Shown: piece by piece, positions 8,464-17,955 of the stretch | Layout: every line of letters begins with the position of its first letter | How positions within the stretch are numbered: position 1 is the first letter of the stretch | DNA from: Chitinophaga varians | GTDB lineage: Bacteria; Bacteroidota; Bacteroidia; Chitinophagales; Chitinophagaceae | DNA length: 64,000 nucleotides | Direction of reading: 5' to 3' | Assembly: GCF_012641275.1 (NCBI RefSeq) | Contig: NZ_JABAIA010000002.1 | Location: 62,001-126,000 of the forward strand | Notes under the pieces: model-generated | Told to the model about the DNA's origin: nothing | The model's input: only the letters and a program-made list of their open reading frames with translations | The model's database searches: none | Program-made: the position numbers and the translations under genes

Positions 8464-8553
8464 AATGCCTGGTCAGGCCTGCGGGGATGGTATGCTGCAA
8501 ATTTATTGGTGGTAAATTTTTCAGTATCATACCTACCCGCGCCTCCTGGCATA
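8464..8553 (+). promoter_or_regulatory. Long leader hairpin upstream of binding-protein gene
   Basis: Paired blocks in order: ATGCC 8465-8469 with GGCAT 8548-8552; AGGC 8475-8478 with GCCT 8541-8544; GCGGG 8481-8485 with CCCGC 8536-8540; GGTATG 8489-8494 with CATACC 8528-8533; CTG with CAG; AAATTT 8499-8504 with AAATTT 8514-8519. The hairpin starts 33 bases after the leader ORF stop and ends 24 bases before the gene start. There is no T tract, so it is more likely a control of translation or RNA stability than a terminator. A smaller stem (GGGAG 8229-8233 / CTCCC 8246-8250) lies earlier in the leader. Confidence 0.6.
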
Positions 8554-8576
8554 TTACCCATCCAAAATCACTTGCT

Positions 8577-9446
8577 ATGAAAACGTTCGGATACATCCTC
8601 CTGGCGGCTGCGTGGACAATTACTTTACCAGCCAGCGCGCAACAGGCTTCAGATACTATAACAGTAACGGGTACACGTTTTACATTTCCTCTGGTGCAGG
8701 AATGGATAGATCAGTTCCGTCAAACACACCCCGGTACCGTATTCCGGCTGGTATCGCCCAGAGACCCTGCGGCGGCACAGGCAGCCATCCATTTTACCGC
8801 ACAACGGATCAATCATAAAAATGAACAATTTCAATATACACCGGTAGCGCGTTATGCGCTGCTGCCAGTGGCCAATTCCCATAGCGGCTACGCTGCGAAA
8901 CCCCTGACGGTAGACGCGCTGCGGACATTGTATTTCAAAAAGGAAGGAACAGATGCTGCACCGGAAAAAGCAGTGGTATATAACCGCCGCGAGAAATCCT
9001 GCGCCCCGGTTACCTTCGCCGCTTTCTACGGCGCCGCCTTTGAAGATATCAAAGGGAAACAGGTGCCGGGCGACGACCAGCAACTACTGAAAGCCGTACA
9101 GGAAGATCCCGCTGCGATATCCTTTAATAATCCGGGTTTCATCTATGACCTGCGCAACCGTAAACCGGTACACGATATCACCGTGATACCGCTCGACCTG
9201 AACGGGAACGGACAGCTCGAAAGCACGGAAGACTTCTACACCGATCTGGATATATTGATCAACCGGCTGGAAACAGCACCCCCGCCGGGTATTCCCATCG
9301 AGGAGGTGGTGCTGAGCTATGACCGCTCCCTGAACAAAGAGAAACCCGTGATACAAGCCTGGGTGCAATACATCCAGACCGCAGGGCAGGGCCAGTTACA
9401 TCATTTCGGTTTCCTGGCCACCCACCCGGCAACCGCCAGCAGATAA
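8577..9446 (+). CDS. PstS-like periplasmic substrate-binding protein
   Basis: The start chosen is ATG 8577, giving a clear signal peptide (MKTFGYILLAAAWTITLPASAQ) and about 289 residues. The earlier in-frame start at 8487 lies inside the leader hairpin. The mature N-terminus ITVTGTRFTFPLVQEWIDQF and later ALLPVANSHS and AISFNNPGFIYDL match the PstS-like PBP fold used for phosphate, sulfate or similar oxyanions. No permease or ATPase gene is adjacent, so it may serve a distant transporter or a TonB-linked system. The structured leader with a Cys-rich ORF and an inverted repeat at the promoter suggests control by sulfur or cysteine rather than phosphate (inference). Confidence 0.78.
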   Translation: MKTFGYILLAAAWTITLPASAQQASDTITVTGTRFTFPLVQEWIDQFRQTHPGTVFRLVSPRDPAAAQAAIHFTAQRINHKNEQFQYTPVARYALLPVANSHSGYAAKPLTVDALRTLYFKKEGTDAAPEKAVVYNRREKSCAPVTFAAFYGAAFEDIKGKQVPGDDQQLLKAVQEDPAAISFNNPGFIYDLRNRKPVHDITVIPLDLNGNGQLESTEDFYTDLDILINRLETAPPPGIPIEEVVLSYDRSLNKEKPVIQAWVQYIQTAGQGQLHHFGFLATHPATASR

Positions 9447-10031
9447 CAACGGAAGCTATATACTCCGGTAAAGAGGCGTTATCCCGAACAATACTGGTGG
9501 GTGTTGTAGGATGACCGCCTCACCAGCCGGAGATCATTACCTGACTTTATTTGTCCTATGAGAACGCCTGTTGCTCATCAGGGAACAACTAATGAGAAAG
9601 GCGTATTAACGTAAACGCTTATACTTTTTTCGGAAAGCCTAATTTTATCATGAAGGAACCATCTGTTTTCAGGTAAGGCTCCCAGTGCCAGCAAGTCCCG
9701 GTCGCGCACCGGGGCTTCTTTTTTTACAGCGTTATGAAAACGATTTAAATCCCCGGTGTTATGACCTTGTCTGGAATGCCATCTGCAGCAACAGTGTACT
9801 GGTGAATGCACATAATTCAATCTGAGTGTAAATTTATCAACCGCTGAAAAAAATATAACGGTATTGAATATACGAAATTTGATCCCTGTCGTTATTATGA
9901 CAATATAACTTGCCGGTTACCTTGTTGTTCCCCGTTAACCCTGCCCTGCCACCTCCCGTCAGGGAAAATTTTTTTTCATTTTGTTATGGAAAATATTTTG
10001 CTGCGCCATCTAACTAATAAACACATTTACC
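9447..10031. other. Gene-free stretch before tonB
   Basis: No credible coding region is seen in these 585 bases. A strong rightward terminator lies at 9694-9725, about 250 bases after the binding-protein stop, which is far for a simple 3' end and leaves room for a small RNA. AGCCT near 9637 and AGGCT near 9676 could pair. The last 100 bases before tonB are AT-rich and probably hold its promoter, but no clear TTTG/TAnnTTTG pair was found. Confidence 0.6.
9694..9725 (+). terminator. Strong intrinsic terminator
   Basis: AGTCCCGGT (9694-9702) pairs with ACCGGGGCT (9708-9716) across loop CGCGC with one G-U pair, followed by a T-rich tract of about nine bases. It ends the binding-protein transcript or a separate small transcript. 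Confidence 0.88.
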
Positions 10032-10877
10032 ATGGACTCAGCTAAAATCCCGGGGAATGATTTCCTCGACATCCTTTTCGAAGGAAGAAACAAAGACTAT
10101 GGGGCTTATGCACTACGCAACCGTTATGACCGGCGTGTACGCAATGCCGTTATGGGCACCGCTTCTATTGTATTGGTAGTGATGGGTGGATATGTGCTGA
10201 ATAATACATTAATGGCGCGGGATAATATTAATAAGCCATTGGCGCTTAAAGATCCTGTGATGATCAACCCAATTGAAGACCCGGTATTGGAACAGCCTTT
10301 ACCTCCGCCACCGCCGCCAGTACAGGCTACACCGCCGCCATCCGCGCCTACTGTAGATTTCGCCAGCCTGGTCGTAGCGCCAGACAAAGACGTAAGACCG
10401 GATGAAGAACCGCCGCGCATCAAAGACATCGGCAACAACGCCATCGGTTTTGAAAACAAGGATGGAGACCCGAATGGCCGCCCCGAAGGATTGGATGATC
10501 TCAGAGGTCCCACCACGGGAGTTGTAGATGTGCCACTAGCTCCCGAACGAGAAGAGAGGTTCATTTTTGTGGAGTTTATGCCGGAGTTTCCTGGTGGTGA
10601 AGCGGCGTTGATGAAGTACCTGAGCAAGAACTTACGGTACCCGAATATGGCACAGGAAAATGGTATTCAGGGAAGCATATTCGTTCAGTTTGTGGTGAAC
10701 AAAGACGGTAGTATTTCAGAAGTAAAGACGGTGGGTGCCCATAAAGGTGCTGGTCTGGAGGAAGAAGCTGTCCGCGTAGTGAGTAAAATGCCTAGCTGGA
10801 AACCTGGCAAACAAAACGGAAAGGCGGTAACCGTCATCTTCAATCTGCCGGTCACTTTTAGACTCGATAATCAATAG
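10032..10877 (+). CDS. TonB-family energy transducer
   Basis: TonB proteins couple the proton motive force of ExbB/ExbD to outer-membrane receptors. This 281-residue protein has a short cytoplasmic N-terminus (SAKIPGNDFLDILFEGRNKDYGAYALRNRYDRR, common to Bacteroidota TonB), a transmembrane helix near residues 37-56, a proline-rich periplasmic span (PLPPPPPPVQATPPP, about 92-110) and a C-terminal TonB domain from about residue 185 (EFPGGEAALMKYLSKNLRYP). ExbB/ExbD genes are not next to it. It stands alone between two terminators, consistent with a general transducer serving the many TonB-dependent receptors of such genomes. Confidence 0.93.
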   Translation: MDSAKIPGNDFLDILFEGRNKDYGAYALRNRYDRRVRNAVMGTASIVLVVMGGYVLNNTLMARDNINKPLALKDPVMINPIEDPVLEQPLPPPPPPVQATPPPSAPTVDFASLVVAPDKDVRPDEEPPRIKDIGNNAIGFENKDGDPNGRPEGLDDLRGPTTGVVDVPLAPEREERFIFVEFMPEFPGGEAALMKYLSKNLRYPNMAQENGIQGSIFVQFVVNKDGSISEVKTVGAHKGAGLEEEAVRVVSKMPSWKPGKQNGKAVTVIFNLPVTFRLDNQ

Positions 10878-11240
10878 CACCGGCCTGCCATCCATTTAAC
10901 CTGAACACCTATACACTCCGTTACCCGATTCCATCATTTTTATTCATTTAACCTTAAAAAAAATTGCAATCGACTGATTGTACGGGCACTGCCATGACCA
11001 TGTACGTCAGTTTCCCTTCCGCTGTTCTCATACCTGTGCGTGTCCCGGCCTGTATTTTGTGATCTGCTTAATGCGGCCGGGATTTTTAGTTTTCTTATTA
11101 GAAAATATTCAAACATTTTTGTTTTGTGTAAAATAATAATCAAAAAATAAAGCGTTTGATATATAAACAACTAAACAGAATAATTATTAATTTAACGGCC
11201 GCTTAGTTCTCTTCTTCAGCACTATAAACGGATTTTTAGT
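10878..11240. other. Gap between tonB and ppc
   Basis: No gene is seen here. It contains a near-perfect inverted repeat (ACTGATTGTAC 10973-10983 with GTACGTCAGT 11002-11011), then a strong terminator at 11043-11087, then about 120 very AT-rich bases that should contain the ppc promoter. Confidence 0.6.
11043..11087 (+). terminator. Terminator after tonB
   Basis: TCCCGGCC (11043-11050) pairs perfectly with GGCCGGGA (11075-11082), followed by TTTTT. The loop is long (24 nt), but the stem is GC-rich and the T run is in place. Confidence 0.8.
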
Positions 11241-13820
11241 ATGGAAGCGCCGGTAAACAACTCGTTGCAGCAGTTTAAGAACCTTGTTGGCACAAAGTTC
11301 CAGCTGTATAACAGTCTCTTCACCTCTTTGCCCTTTCACCGGGTAGAGAAGACGGGCATCTTTCTTTCCCTTTTCCTCCTCCACTGCGAGGAAGGATATG
11401 CCCGCGGGAACAGTCCCCAGACCATTATGGACTCCTTTTTTGAACAGTATACCACGTATACGGACGAGCAGCAGCGGACGGACCTGCTGTTTCGCTTCGT
11501 ACAGTACGCGGAAAGGCAGGTGGTACTGTTCGACGCCCTGGAAGATGCCGCATTCCGCTATATCCGCGACCTGGAAGGCGCCGGCACCCTGCGCCACCTG
11601 CAATCGGAAGTCATCCAGGAGCAGGCACAGGCCAAACTGAAGGAAAAACTGAAGCATTTCTCCGTCCGCCTCGTACTGACGGCCCACCCTACCCAGTTCT
11701 ATCCCGGCGAAGTGCTCGGTATCATCAACGATCTGGCCCGGGCGCTTGTGGAGGAAAATACCTCCGAGGTGAACATGTACCTGCAACAGCTGGGCAAAAC
11801 ACCCTTCTTCAAAAAAGAGAAGCCCACACCCTATGATGAAGCCATCAGCCTGGTGTGGTTCCTCGAAAATATATTCTATCGCGCCGGTGGCCGTATCCTT
11901 TCTTTCCTGAAAGCACAGTTCCCCGGGGCCGTCAGCAGCAGCAACCCGGTTATCCGCATGGGCTTCTGGCCCGGTGGCGACCGTGACGGCAATCCCTTTG
12001 TGAATGCCGCTACCACCGTGGAAGTGGCCGCCGCCCTCCGTGCTTCGATCATGCGCTGTTACTTCAGGGAAGTACGTAACCTGAAACGCCGCCTCACCTT
12101 CAAGGGCGTGGAAAACGTGGTGGCCGCACTGGAAGACAAACTGTCGCGCAACCTCTTCACCGCCGGCCATAAAGCGGATATCAGCCGCCAGGAAATACTG
12201 GACACGCTGGCGGATATACGAAAAACAATAGTGGAGCAGCACAACGGACTATTTGTACACCTGGTGGATAACCTGGCCAGTAAAGTGGAAATCTTCGGCC
12301 TCTACTTCACCTCCCTGGATGTCCGCCAGGACAGCTCTGTCCATGAGGCGCTCATAGCCGCCGTGGTCGACAAAACCGATGCGCTCCCGAAAGATTATGC
12401 GTCCCTCGATGATGCAGGCAAAATCAAAGCCCTGCTCAATATCAGCAAGGCCGTTGACCCCGCGTTGCTGGACACGCCCCTGCATCAGGACAGCCTGCGC
12501 ACCGTGGCCGCCATCAAACAGATACAGGAGGCCAACGGCGAAGAAGGTTGCCACCGCTATATTATCAGTCATTCTACCAGCGAGCTCAATGTAATGGAAG
12601 TATATGGCATGTTCCTGCTCAGCGGCTGGCAACGGGAGTCCATGACCATCGATATTGTGCCGTTGTTTGAAACGATCGATGACCTGCGCCACGCCGGACG
12701 AGTGATGAAAGCGCTGTATGAAAACGCGGAATACCGCGAACATCTGCGCCGCCGGCAATGTAAACAAACCATCATGCTGGGTTTCTCCGACGGCACCAAA
12801 GACGGCGGATACCTCATGGCCAACTGGAGCATTTATAAAGCCAAAGAAGAGCTGACACGCATCTCCAAAGAATACGACGTGGACGTGGTGTTCTTCGACG
12901 GCAGGGGAGGCCCTCCCGCCCGTGGCGGCGGAAAAACCCACCAGTTCTATGCCTCCATGGGCCGTAACATCGCCAACCGGGAAATACAACAGACCATACA
13001 GGGGCAGACCATCAGCTCCAACTTCGGTACCGTGGACGCCGCCCAGTTCAATATGGAGCAGCTGGTACACGCCGGTATTACAAACGAGCTGTTCTCTTCC
13101 CGCGAGGTGACCCTCACCGAAGCGGAGGAAGACCTGCTGCAGTCCCTTGCTGATGCCGGGTATGCGTCTTACAACAAACTGAAGAACCATCCTTATTTTC
13201 TGGAATACCTGGACCATGCCAGCCCGCTGCGTTATTATGCGGAAGCCAATATCGGCAGCCGCCCGAGTAAACGTAACGCCAATGCAAAGCTCAACCTCAA
13301 TGATCTGAGGGCCGTGCCTTATGTAGGCGCCTGGAGCCAGTTGAAACAAAATGTGCCCGGTTACTATGGTGTGGGCAGCGCGCTCAAACACCTCGATGAA
13401 CAAGGCAGATGGCCGGAACTGGAGCACCTGTACCAGCATTCGCTGTTCTTCCGCACCCTGCTCGATAACTGCGAAATGGCCATGAAAAAGAGCTATTTCC
13501 CGCTTACCGCCTATCTGGCCAAACATCCGCAGTACGGGGAGGTATGGCAGGCGATTTATGATGAGTTTGAGCTGACCAAAAAGTTCCTGCTCCGCCTGAC
13601 CGGCGAATCAGAACTGATGGAAGCCAGCCCGATCGACCAGTTGTCTATCCAGATGCGGGAGCGGATCGTACTGCCTTTGCTCACCACGCAGCAATATGCG
13701 CTGACACGCCTGCGTGAGCTGGATGCTGATCCCAACAACGGCCATGGCCGTGAAACGTATGAAAAACTGATCATGCGTTGCTCCTTCGGTATCATCAACG
13801 CCGGCCGTAATTCAGCCTAA
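11241..13820 (+). CDS. ppc: Phosphoenolpyruvate carboxylase
   Basis: PEP carboxylase adds bicarbonate to phosphoenolpyruvate to make oxaloacetate, replenishing the TCA cycle. The 859-residue protein has both family signatures: VLTAHPTQFYPGE with catalytic His149, and FFDGRGGPPARGGG near residues 551-565. GFSDGTKDGGY near 513 is also conserved. The C-terminus RNSA ends slightly differently from the common NTG end, which forms part of the aspartate-inhibitor site in other enzymes. The start ATG 11241 is the only good one. The stop codon is followed one base later by the first AATTACG palindromic element. Confidence 0.97.
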   Translation: MEAPVNNSLQQFKNLVGTKFQLYNSLFTSLPFHRVEKTGIFLSLFLLHCEEGYARGNSPQTIMDSFFEQYTTYTDEQQRTDLLFRFVQYAERQVVLFDALEDAAFRYIRDLEGAGTLRHLQSEVIQEQAQAKLKEKLKHFSVRLVLTAHPTQFYPGEVLGIINDLARALVEENTSEVNMYLQQLGKTPFFKKEKPTPYDEAISLVWFLENIFYRAGGRILSFLKAQFPGAVSSSNPVIRMGFWPGGDRDGNPFVNAATTVEVAAALRASIMRCYFREVRNLKRRLTFKGVENVVAALEDKLSRNLFTAGHKADISRQEILDTLADIRKTIVEQHNGLFVHLVDNLASKVEIFGLYFTSLDVRQDSSVHEALIAAVVDKTDALPKDYASLDDAGKIKALLNISKAVDPALLDTPLHQDSLRTVAAIKQIQEANGEEGCHRYIISHSTSELNVMEVYGMFLLSGWQRESMTIDIVPLFETIDDLRHAGRVMKALYENAEYREHLRRRQCKQTIMLGFSDGTKDGGYLMANWSIYKAKEELTRISKEYDVDVVFFDGRGGPPARGGGKTHQFYASMGRNIANREIQQTIQGQTISSNFGTVDAAQFNMEQLVHAGITNELFSSREVTLTEAEEDLLQSLADAGYASYNKLKNHPYFLEYLDHASPLRYYAEANIGSRPSKRNANAKLNLNDLRAVPYVGAWSQLKQNVPGYYGVGSALKHLDEQGRWPELEHLYQHSLFFRTLLDNCEMAMKKSYFPLTAYLAKHPQYGEVWQAIYDEFELTKKFLLRLTGESELMEASPIDQLSIQMRERIVLPLLTTQQYALTRLRELDADPNNGHGRETYEKLIMRCSFGIINAGRNSA

Positions 13821-13821
13821 G

Positions 13822-13939
13822 AATTACGAATTACAAATTACGAATTACGAATTGAGGGCTTGCTTGTGGGTAGTTTACTTGTTAAATCTGCCAGAAAGCG
13901 GGCCCTCAATTCGTAATTCGTAATTTGTAATTCGTAATT
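13822..13939. repeat. AATTACG-heptamer palindromic element, copy 1
   Basis: The left arm 13822-13858 consists of four AATTAC(G/A) heptamers and AATTGAGGG. The right arm 13903-13939 is its exact reverse complement (37 bp perfect), around a 44-nt loop. The loop holds TTTACTTGTTAAA, similar to the loop centre of the other two copies. It starts one base after the ppc stop and fills most of the gap to gnd. Confidence 0.95.
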
Positions 13940-13982
13940 GTTCCCTACTTTTACATCTCCTTTAGCTTAACTACACTTCAAT

Positions 13983-15404
13983 ATGGCAAACAGCTTATAT
14001 GACTTTGGAATGATTGGCCTGGGGGTAATGGGCCGGAACCTGTTACTCAACATGGCGGATCATGGCTTTTCCGTGATCGGCTTTGATAAAGACGCTGCTA
14101 AAAATGCCGCGCTGGAATCTGCCGCAACTCCCGGAACAACCGTGAAAGGAGTTGCAGAGCTGGCTACCATGGTACAACTGCTGGAACGTCCGCGCAAGCT
14201 GATGATGCTGGTACCTGCTGGTCAGCCGGTGGATGATGTAATTGAATCCCTCATCCCGCTGCTGGAGCAGGGCGATGTGGTGATAGACGGGGGGAACTCC
14301 CATTATACTGACACCTTACGCCGGGTCCAGTACCTCCGCGAAAAAGGCATCCACTTTATGGGGATGGGCGTTTCCGGTGGAGAGCAGGGTGCCCGTACAG
14401 GCCCCAGCATTATGCCGGGCGGCGATCTCGACGCGTATGCCAAGGTGAGGCCCATGCTGGAAGCCATTGCGGCCAAAGTAAAAGACACTCCCTGCGTGGC
14501 CTACCTCGGTAAAGAAGGTGCCGGCCACTACGTTAAAATGGTGCATAACGGTATAGAATATGCCATTATGCAACTGATCAGTGAAAGTTATGCCCTGTTG
14601 CAGAAAGGCGCAGGACTCAATAACGACGAGCTGCACCAGGTATTTGCAGAATGGAACAATGGCGCATTGCAGTCATTCCTCGTGGAAATCACCGCAGACA
14701 TCTTCAAACAACAGGATGATAAAACATCCGCCCGTTTGCTGGACGTGATCTCTGATAAAGCCGGCTCCAAAGGCACCGGTAAGTGGACTTCACAAGACGC
14801 GATGGAACTGCCGGTGGCAGTACCGGTGATAGACACCGCGGTAGCAATGCGTACACTCTCCGGCTACAAAGACCAGCGCCTGGAAGCTGAAAAGCTGTAC
14901 ACCGCGCCGGACCAGACCATTCATGTAAGCCGTGACATGTGGATCAAACAGGTGCATGATGCCCTGTATTTCGCCACTATCCTGAGCTATGCACAGGGAC
15001 TGGCCATGCTGCACGAAGCTTCCCGCGACCTGCAGATGGAAATCCCGCTGCCGGAAGTAGTGAAAGTATGGAGAGGCGGTTGTATTATCCGCTCTTCCCT
15101 CCTGGAAGTGTTCACACAGGCCTACCAGCAAGACGCCAACCTGGCCAATATCCTGCTGGACAAAGGCGTGGCCTACCTCGTACAGTCTGTGGAAGCCAAC
15201 ACCCGCAGCGTGGTGGCACAGGCGGCACAAGCCGGTATACAGGCCGCAGGATTCATGTCTGCCCTGTCTTACTTCGACGCGTTCCGTACCGGCAGAATGG
15301 CGACCAACCTGATACAGGCCCAGCGCGACTATTTCGGTGCGCATACTTACCAGCGGACAGACATCCCTGGTACTTTCCACACCGAATGGCAGCGTAACAA
15401 CTAA
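13983..15404 (+). CDS. gnd: 6-phosphogluconate dehydrogenase, decarboxylating
   Basis: This enzyme oxidises and decarboxylates 6-phosphogluconate to ribulose 5-phosphate with NADP+. The 473-residue protein has the N-terminal nucleotide-binding motif GLGVMGRNL, the conserved VVIDGGNSHYTDT and GMGVSGGEQGARTGPSIMPG stretches, and the catalytic region HYVKMVHNGIEY near residue 180. The C-terminal domain has DAFRTGRMATNLIQAQRDYFGAHTY. It leads the cluster gnd-zwf-pgl of the oxidative pentose-phosphate branch. The start ATG 13983 lies 43 bases after the repeat element. Confidence 0.98.
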   Translation: MANSLYDFGMIGLGVMGRNLLLNMADHGFSVIGFDKDAAKNAALESAATPGTTVKGVAELATMVQLLERPRKLMMLVPAGQPVDDVIESLIPLLEQGDVVIDGGNSHYTDTLRRVQYLREKGIHFMGMGVSGGEQGARTGPSIMPGGDLDAYAKVRPMLEAIAAKVKDTPCVAYLGKEGAGHYVKMVHNGIEYAIMQLISESYALLQKGAGLNNDELHQVFAEWNNGALQSFLVEITADIFKQQDDKTSARLLDVISDKAGSKGTGKWTSQDAMELPVAVPVIDTAVAMRTLSGYKDQRLEAEKLYTAPDQTIHVSRDMWIKQVHDALYFATILSYAQGLAMLHEASRDLQMEIPLPEVVKVWRGGCIIRSSLLEVFTQAYQQDANLANILLDKGVAYLVQSVEANTRSVVAQAAQAGIQAAGFMSALSYFDAFRTGRMATNLIQAQRDYFGAHTYQRTDIPGTFHTEWQRNN

Positions 15405-15428
15405 TAAAGTTCATTATTAATTTAATAT

Positions 15429-16934
15429 ATGCAGATCCATAAACGCCCTCCTGCTTCCATCCTCTTTATTTTCGGGGGCAGCGGCGATTTAAACTACCGA
15501 AAACTAACACCTGCGTTATACAATCTTTTCCTCGACGATTGGATGCCCGAGCAATTCGCTATTGCCGGTTTGGGCCGCAGCCCGTATTCCGACGACGATT
15601 ACCGCACCCACCTGCTGGACGGTATCACCAAATTCTCCCGCAGAAAAGGTGAACAAAACGGCCACTGGAAAGATTTTAGTCAACATGTGACTTATCTCCA
15701 GATGGACGCGGAAGATGCTGCTGCCTATTCCAAACTGGCCGACTTCGTGAAGCAGAAAGAAGAGGAATGGGGCGTACATCCTAACGTGATCTTTTACCTG
15801 GCGGTAGCGCCGCAGCTGGTGCCCAATATCGCCACCCGCCTCGGTAACCTCAACCTGTGCAGTGACAAGCACTGCACCCGCATCGTGGTCGAAAAACCAT
15901 TCGGCCATGACCTGCAAAGCGCTCACGAGCTGAATGAGCTGCTGGCTTCTAAATTTACCGAAGAACAGATTTTCCGTATAGACCACTACCTGGGCAAGGA
16001 AACCATCCAGAATATCCTGGCTTTCCGCTTTGCCAATGCGCTCTTCGAGCCGGTATGGAACCGTAACTTCATTGATAACATCCAGATCACGGCTGCAGAA
16101 AGCGTAGGCCTCGAAGGCCGTGGCGGTTATTATGAAAGGGCCGGCGCCCTGCGTGATATGGTGCAGAACCATATCCTGCAGGTCCTCTGTATGATCGGTA
16201 TGGAAGCCCCCGTGTCTTTCGACGCCAATGAAATCCGGAATAAAAAAGTGGACGTGCTTAACGCCATCCGCCGTATTACACCGGATAAAGTGCACGAATT
16301 CGCAGTACGCGGTCAATATTCTTCCGGTTGGAAAAGAGGGGAAAAAGTAGTCGGTTACCGCGAAGAGAAAGGAGTAGACCCTAAATCCAACGTGGAAACC
16401 TACGCGGCGGTGAAATTCTACATCGACAACTGGCGGTGGCAGGGTGTGCCTATCTATGTGCGCACCGGTAAATACCTGAACCAGAAAGCGACCAATATCA
16501 TCCTGCAGTTCAAGGAAGCGCCCCACTACGCGTTTCCGCAGGAAGCAGCCCAGACATGGCGCCCCAACAGGCTCACGATCAGCATTCAGCCGGAAATGGA
16601 TATCCGTATCCGCTTCCAGGCCAAACGCGCCGGTCAGACCATGACACTGGACCCTGTAGATATGACCTTCAATTATGAAGACGCCAATGGCGAACATGCA
16701 CCGGAAGCATACGAAACCCTGCTGCTCGACGTGATGGAAGGCGATGCCACCCTCTTCATGCGCGGCGATCAGGTAGATGCTGCCTGGAAAGTGATCATGC
16801 CTATCCTGGAGACATGGGAAAACCGCACCCCGCAAGACTTTCCGAATTATGCCCCGGATTCATGGGGGCCGGACGACGCGGACGCGCTTATCGCCAGAGA
16901 CGGACATACATGGATTAATTTACCTTCTAAATAA
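15429..16934 (+). CDS. zwf: Glucose-6-phosphate 1-dehydrogenase
   Basis: The enzyme oxidises glucose 6-phosphate to 6-phosphogluconolactone, the entry step of the oxidative pentose-phosphate branch. The 501-residue protein has the coenzyme motif [14 protein letters not shown] near the N-terminus (first Gly-rich loop slightly varied from GASGDLA) and the substrate motif [13 protein letters not shown] near residue 183 with the conserved Asp-His-Tyr and Lys. It starts 24 bases after gnd and is followed by pgl across a repeat element whose left arm overlaps the zwf stop codon. Confidence 0.98.
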   Translation: MQIHKRPPASILFIFGGSGDLNYRKLTPALYNLFLDDWMPEQFAIAGLGRSPYSDDDYRTHLLDGITKFSRRKGEQNGHWKDFSQHVTYLQMDAEDAAAYSKLADFVKQKEEEWGVHPNVIFYLAVAPQLVPNIATRLGNLNLCSDKHCTRIVVEKPFGHDLQSAHELNELLASKFTEEQIFRIDHYLGKETIQNILAFRFANALFEPVWNRNFIDNIQITAAESVGLEGRGGYYERAGALRDMVQNHILQVLCMIGMEAPVSFDANEIRNKKVDVLNAIRRITPDKVHEFAVRGQYSSGWKRGEKVVGYREEKGVDPKSNVETYAAVKFYIDNWRWQGVPIYVRTGKYLNQKATNIILQFKEAPHYAFPQEAAQTWRPNRLTISIQPEMDIRIRFQAKRAGQTMTLDPVDMTFNYEDANGEHAPEAYETLLLDVMEGDATLFMRGDQVDAAWKVIMPILETWENRTPQDFPNYAPDSWGPDDADALIARDGHTWINLPSK

Positions 16935-17048
16935 TTACGAATTACGAATTACAAATTACGAATTGAGGAGCCGTTTTCAGGCAGTTACTTAGTAACCATT
17001 TCAAAAGTGGACCCTCAATTCGTAATTTGTAATTCGTAATTCGTAATT
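16933..17048. repeat. AATTACG-heptamer palindromic element, copy 2
   Basis: The left arm 16933-16968 and right arm 17013-17048 are perfect 36-bp reverse complements around a 44-nt loop with TTACTTAGTAA at its centre. The single AATTACA variant heptamer is third here but second in copy 1, so arms vary yet stay matched to each other. The element overlaps the last two bases of the zwf stop codon and ends 9 bases before the pgl ATG, so it would sit in the pgl translation start region. Confidence 0.95.
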
Positions 17049-17057
17049 CCTGATTTT

Positions 17058-17783
17058 ATGGAACTACACATCGCCAAAGATCCCGCCCAGCTCAGTGAAA
17101 ACGTGGCTGCCTGGATCAGCAACTATATACAGGAAGTATTACAGGACCAGGAAAAGTTCACCTTTGTACTGTCCGGCGGTAATACCCCCAAACAGTTATA
17201 CTCGCTGCTGGCAAAACCTCCTTATGCCGAAATTATTCCGTGGGAAAAAATACATTTCTTCTGGGGCGATGAACGTGCTGTGCCCTTTGAAGACGAACGC
17301 AACAACGCCCGCATGGCTTATGACGTGCTGCTGGACAAAGTGCCGGTAAATCCTGATAATATCCATGTAATGCGCACAGACATTGGCCCTGAGCAGTCTG
17401 CCCTGGAGTATGAACAAATACTGCGTAAATATTTCAAGGATGAAGAGCTGACCTTTGACCTGGTGTTGTTGGGAATGGGTGACGATGGTCATACCTTGTC
17501 CCTCTTCCCCGGTATGCCGGTGGTGCATGAAGAGGAAGCCTGGGTGAAAGCATTTTTCCTGCCTGCGCAGGACATGTACCGTATCACGCTCACTGCCCCG
17601 GTAGTGAACGATGCGGCCTGTGTGTTGTTCCTGACTACGGGCGCCAACAAGGCACTTACGCTGAAGAGCGTGATAGAAGGCACTTTCGACGCTGATAAAT
17701 TCCCTTCCCAGCTGATCCGTCCGCAGGAGGGTGAGCTGCACTGGTTTGTGGACGAGGCAGCTGCTTCCGCCATGGAACTATGA
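17058..17783 (+). CDS. pgl: 6-phosphogluconolactonase
   Basis: Pgl hydrolyses 6-phosphogluconolactone to 6-phosphogluconate, the step between zwf and gnd. The 241-residue protein belongs to the SOL/DevB family: FVLSGGNTPKQLYSLLA near residues 38-54, IHFFWGDERAVPFED near 75-89 and LLGMGDDGHTLSLFPG near 137-152. The gene completes a gnd-zwf-pgl set for NADPH and pentose supply. The palindromic element immediately upstream may reduce or tune its translation relative to zwf. Confidence 0.97.
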   Translation: MELHIAKDPAQLSENVAAWISNYIQEVLQDQEKFTFVLSGGNTPKQLYSLLAKPPYAEIIPWEKIHFFWGDERAVPFEDERNNARMAYDVLLDKVPVNPDNIHVMRTDIGPEQSALEYEQILRKYFKDEELTFDLVLLGMGDDGHTLSLFPGMPVVHEEEAWVKAFFLPAQDMYRITLTAPVVNDAACVLFLTTGANKALTLKSVIEGTFDADKFPSQLIRPQEGELHWFVDEAAASAMEL

Positions 17784-17955
17784 TAATATAATGCCTGCTG
17801 ATTCGCCTGATATGTTTGTTGCAGGAAGATAATTTTGAGTTGGAGAGATTTATATATTGCGCCAAACAAATTATTTTTTATTCAGTAATTAACCGTTACT
17901 TTAATGCGATAAACGCATCAGGCGAATAAGTAGTAATCATGTTATTCTCAGTTTT

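Noticed and set aside
9578-9820. 80-codon leftward ORF in the gap before tonB
   Set aside because: It runs through the strong rightward terminator and has no protein-like features.
12249-13526. Long antisense ORF (425 codons) inside ppc
   Set aside because: It mirrors the codon structure of the clearly real ppc gene and has no recognisable domain; same for the 351-codon antisense frame at 11187-12242.
15516-16835. 439-codon antisense ORF inside zwf
   Set aside because: Fully inside a well-supported gene with every conserved zwf motif; the antisense translation has no family features.
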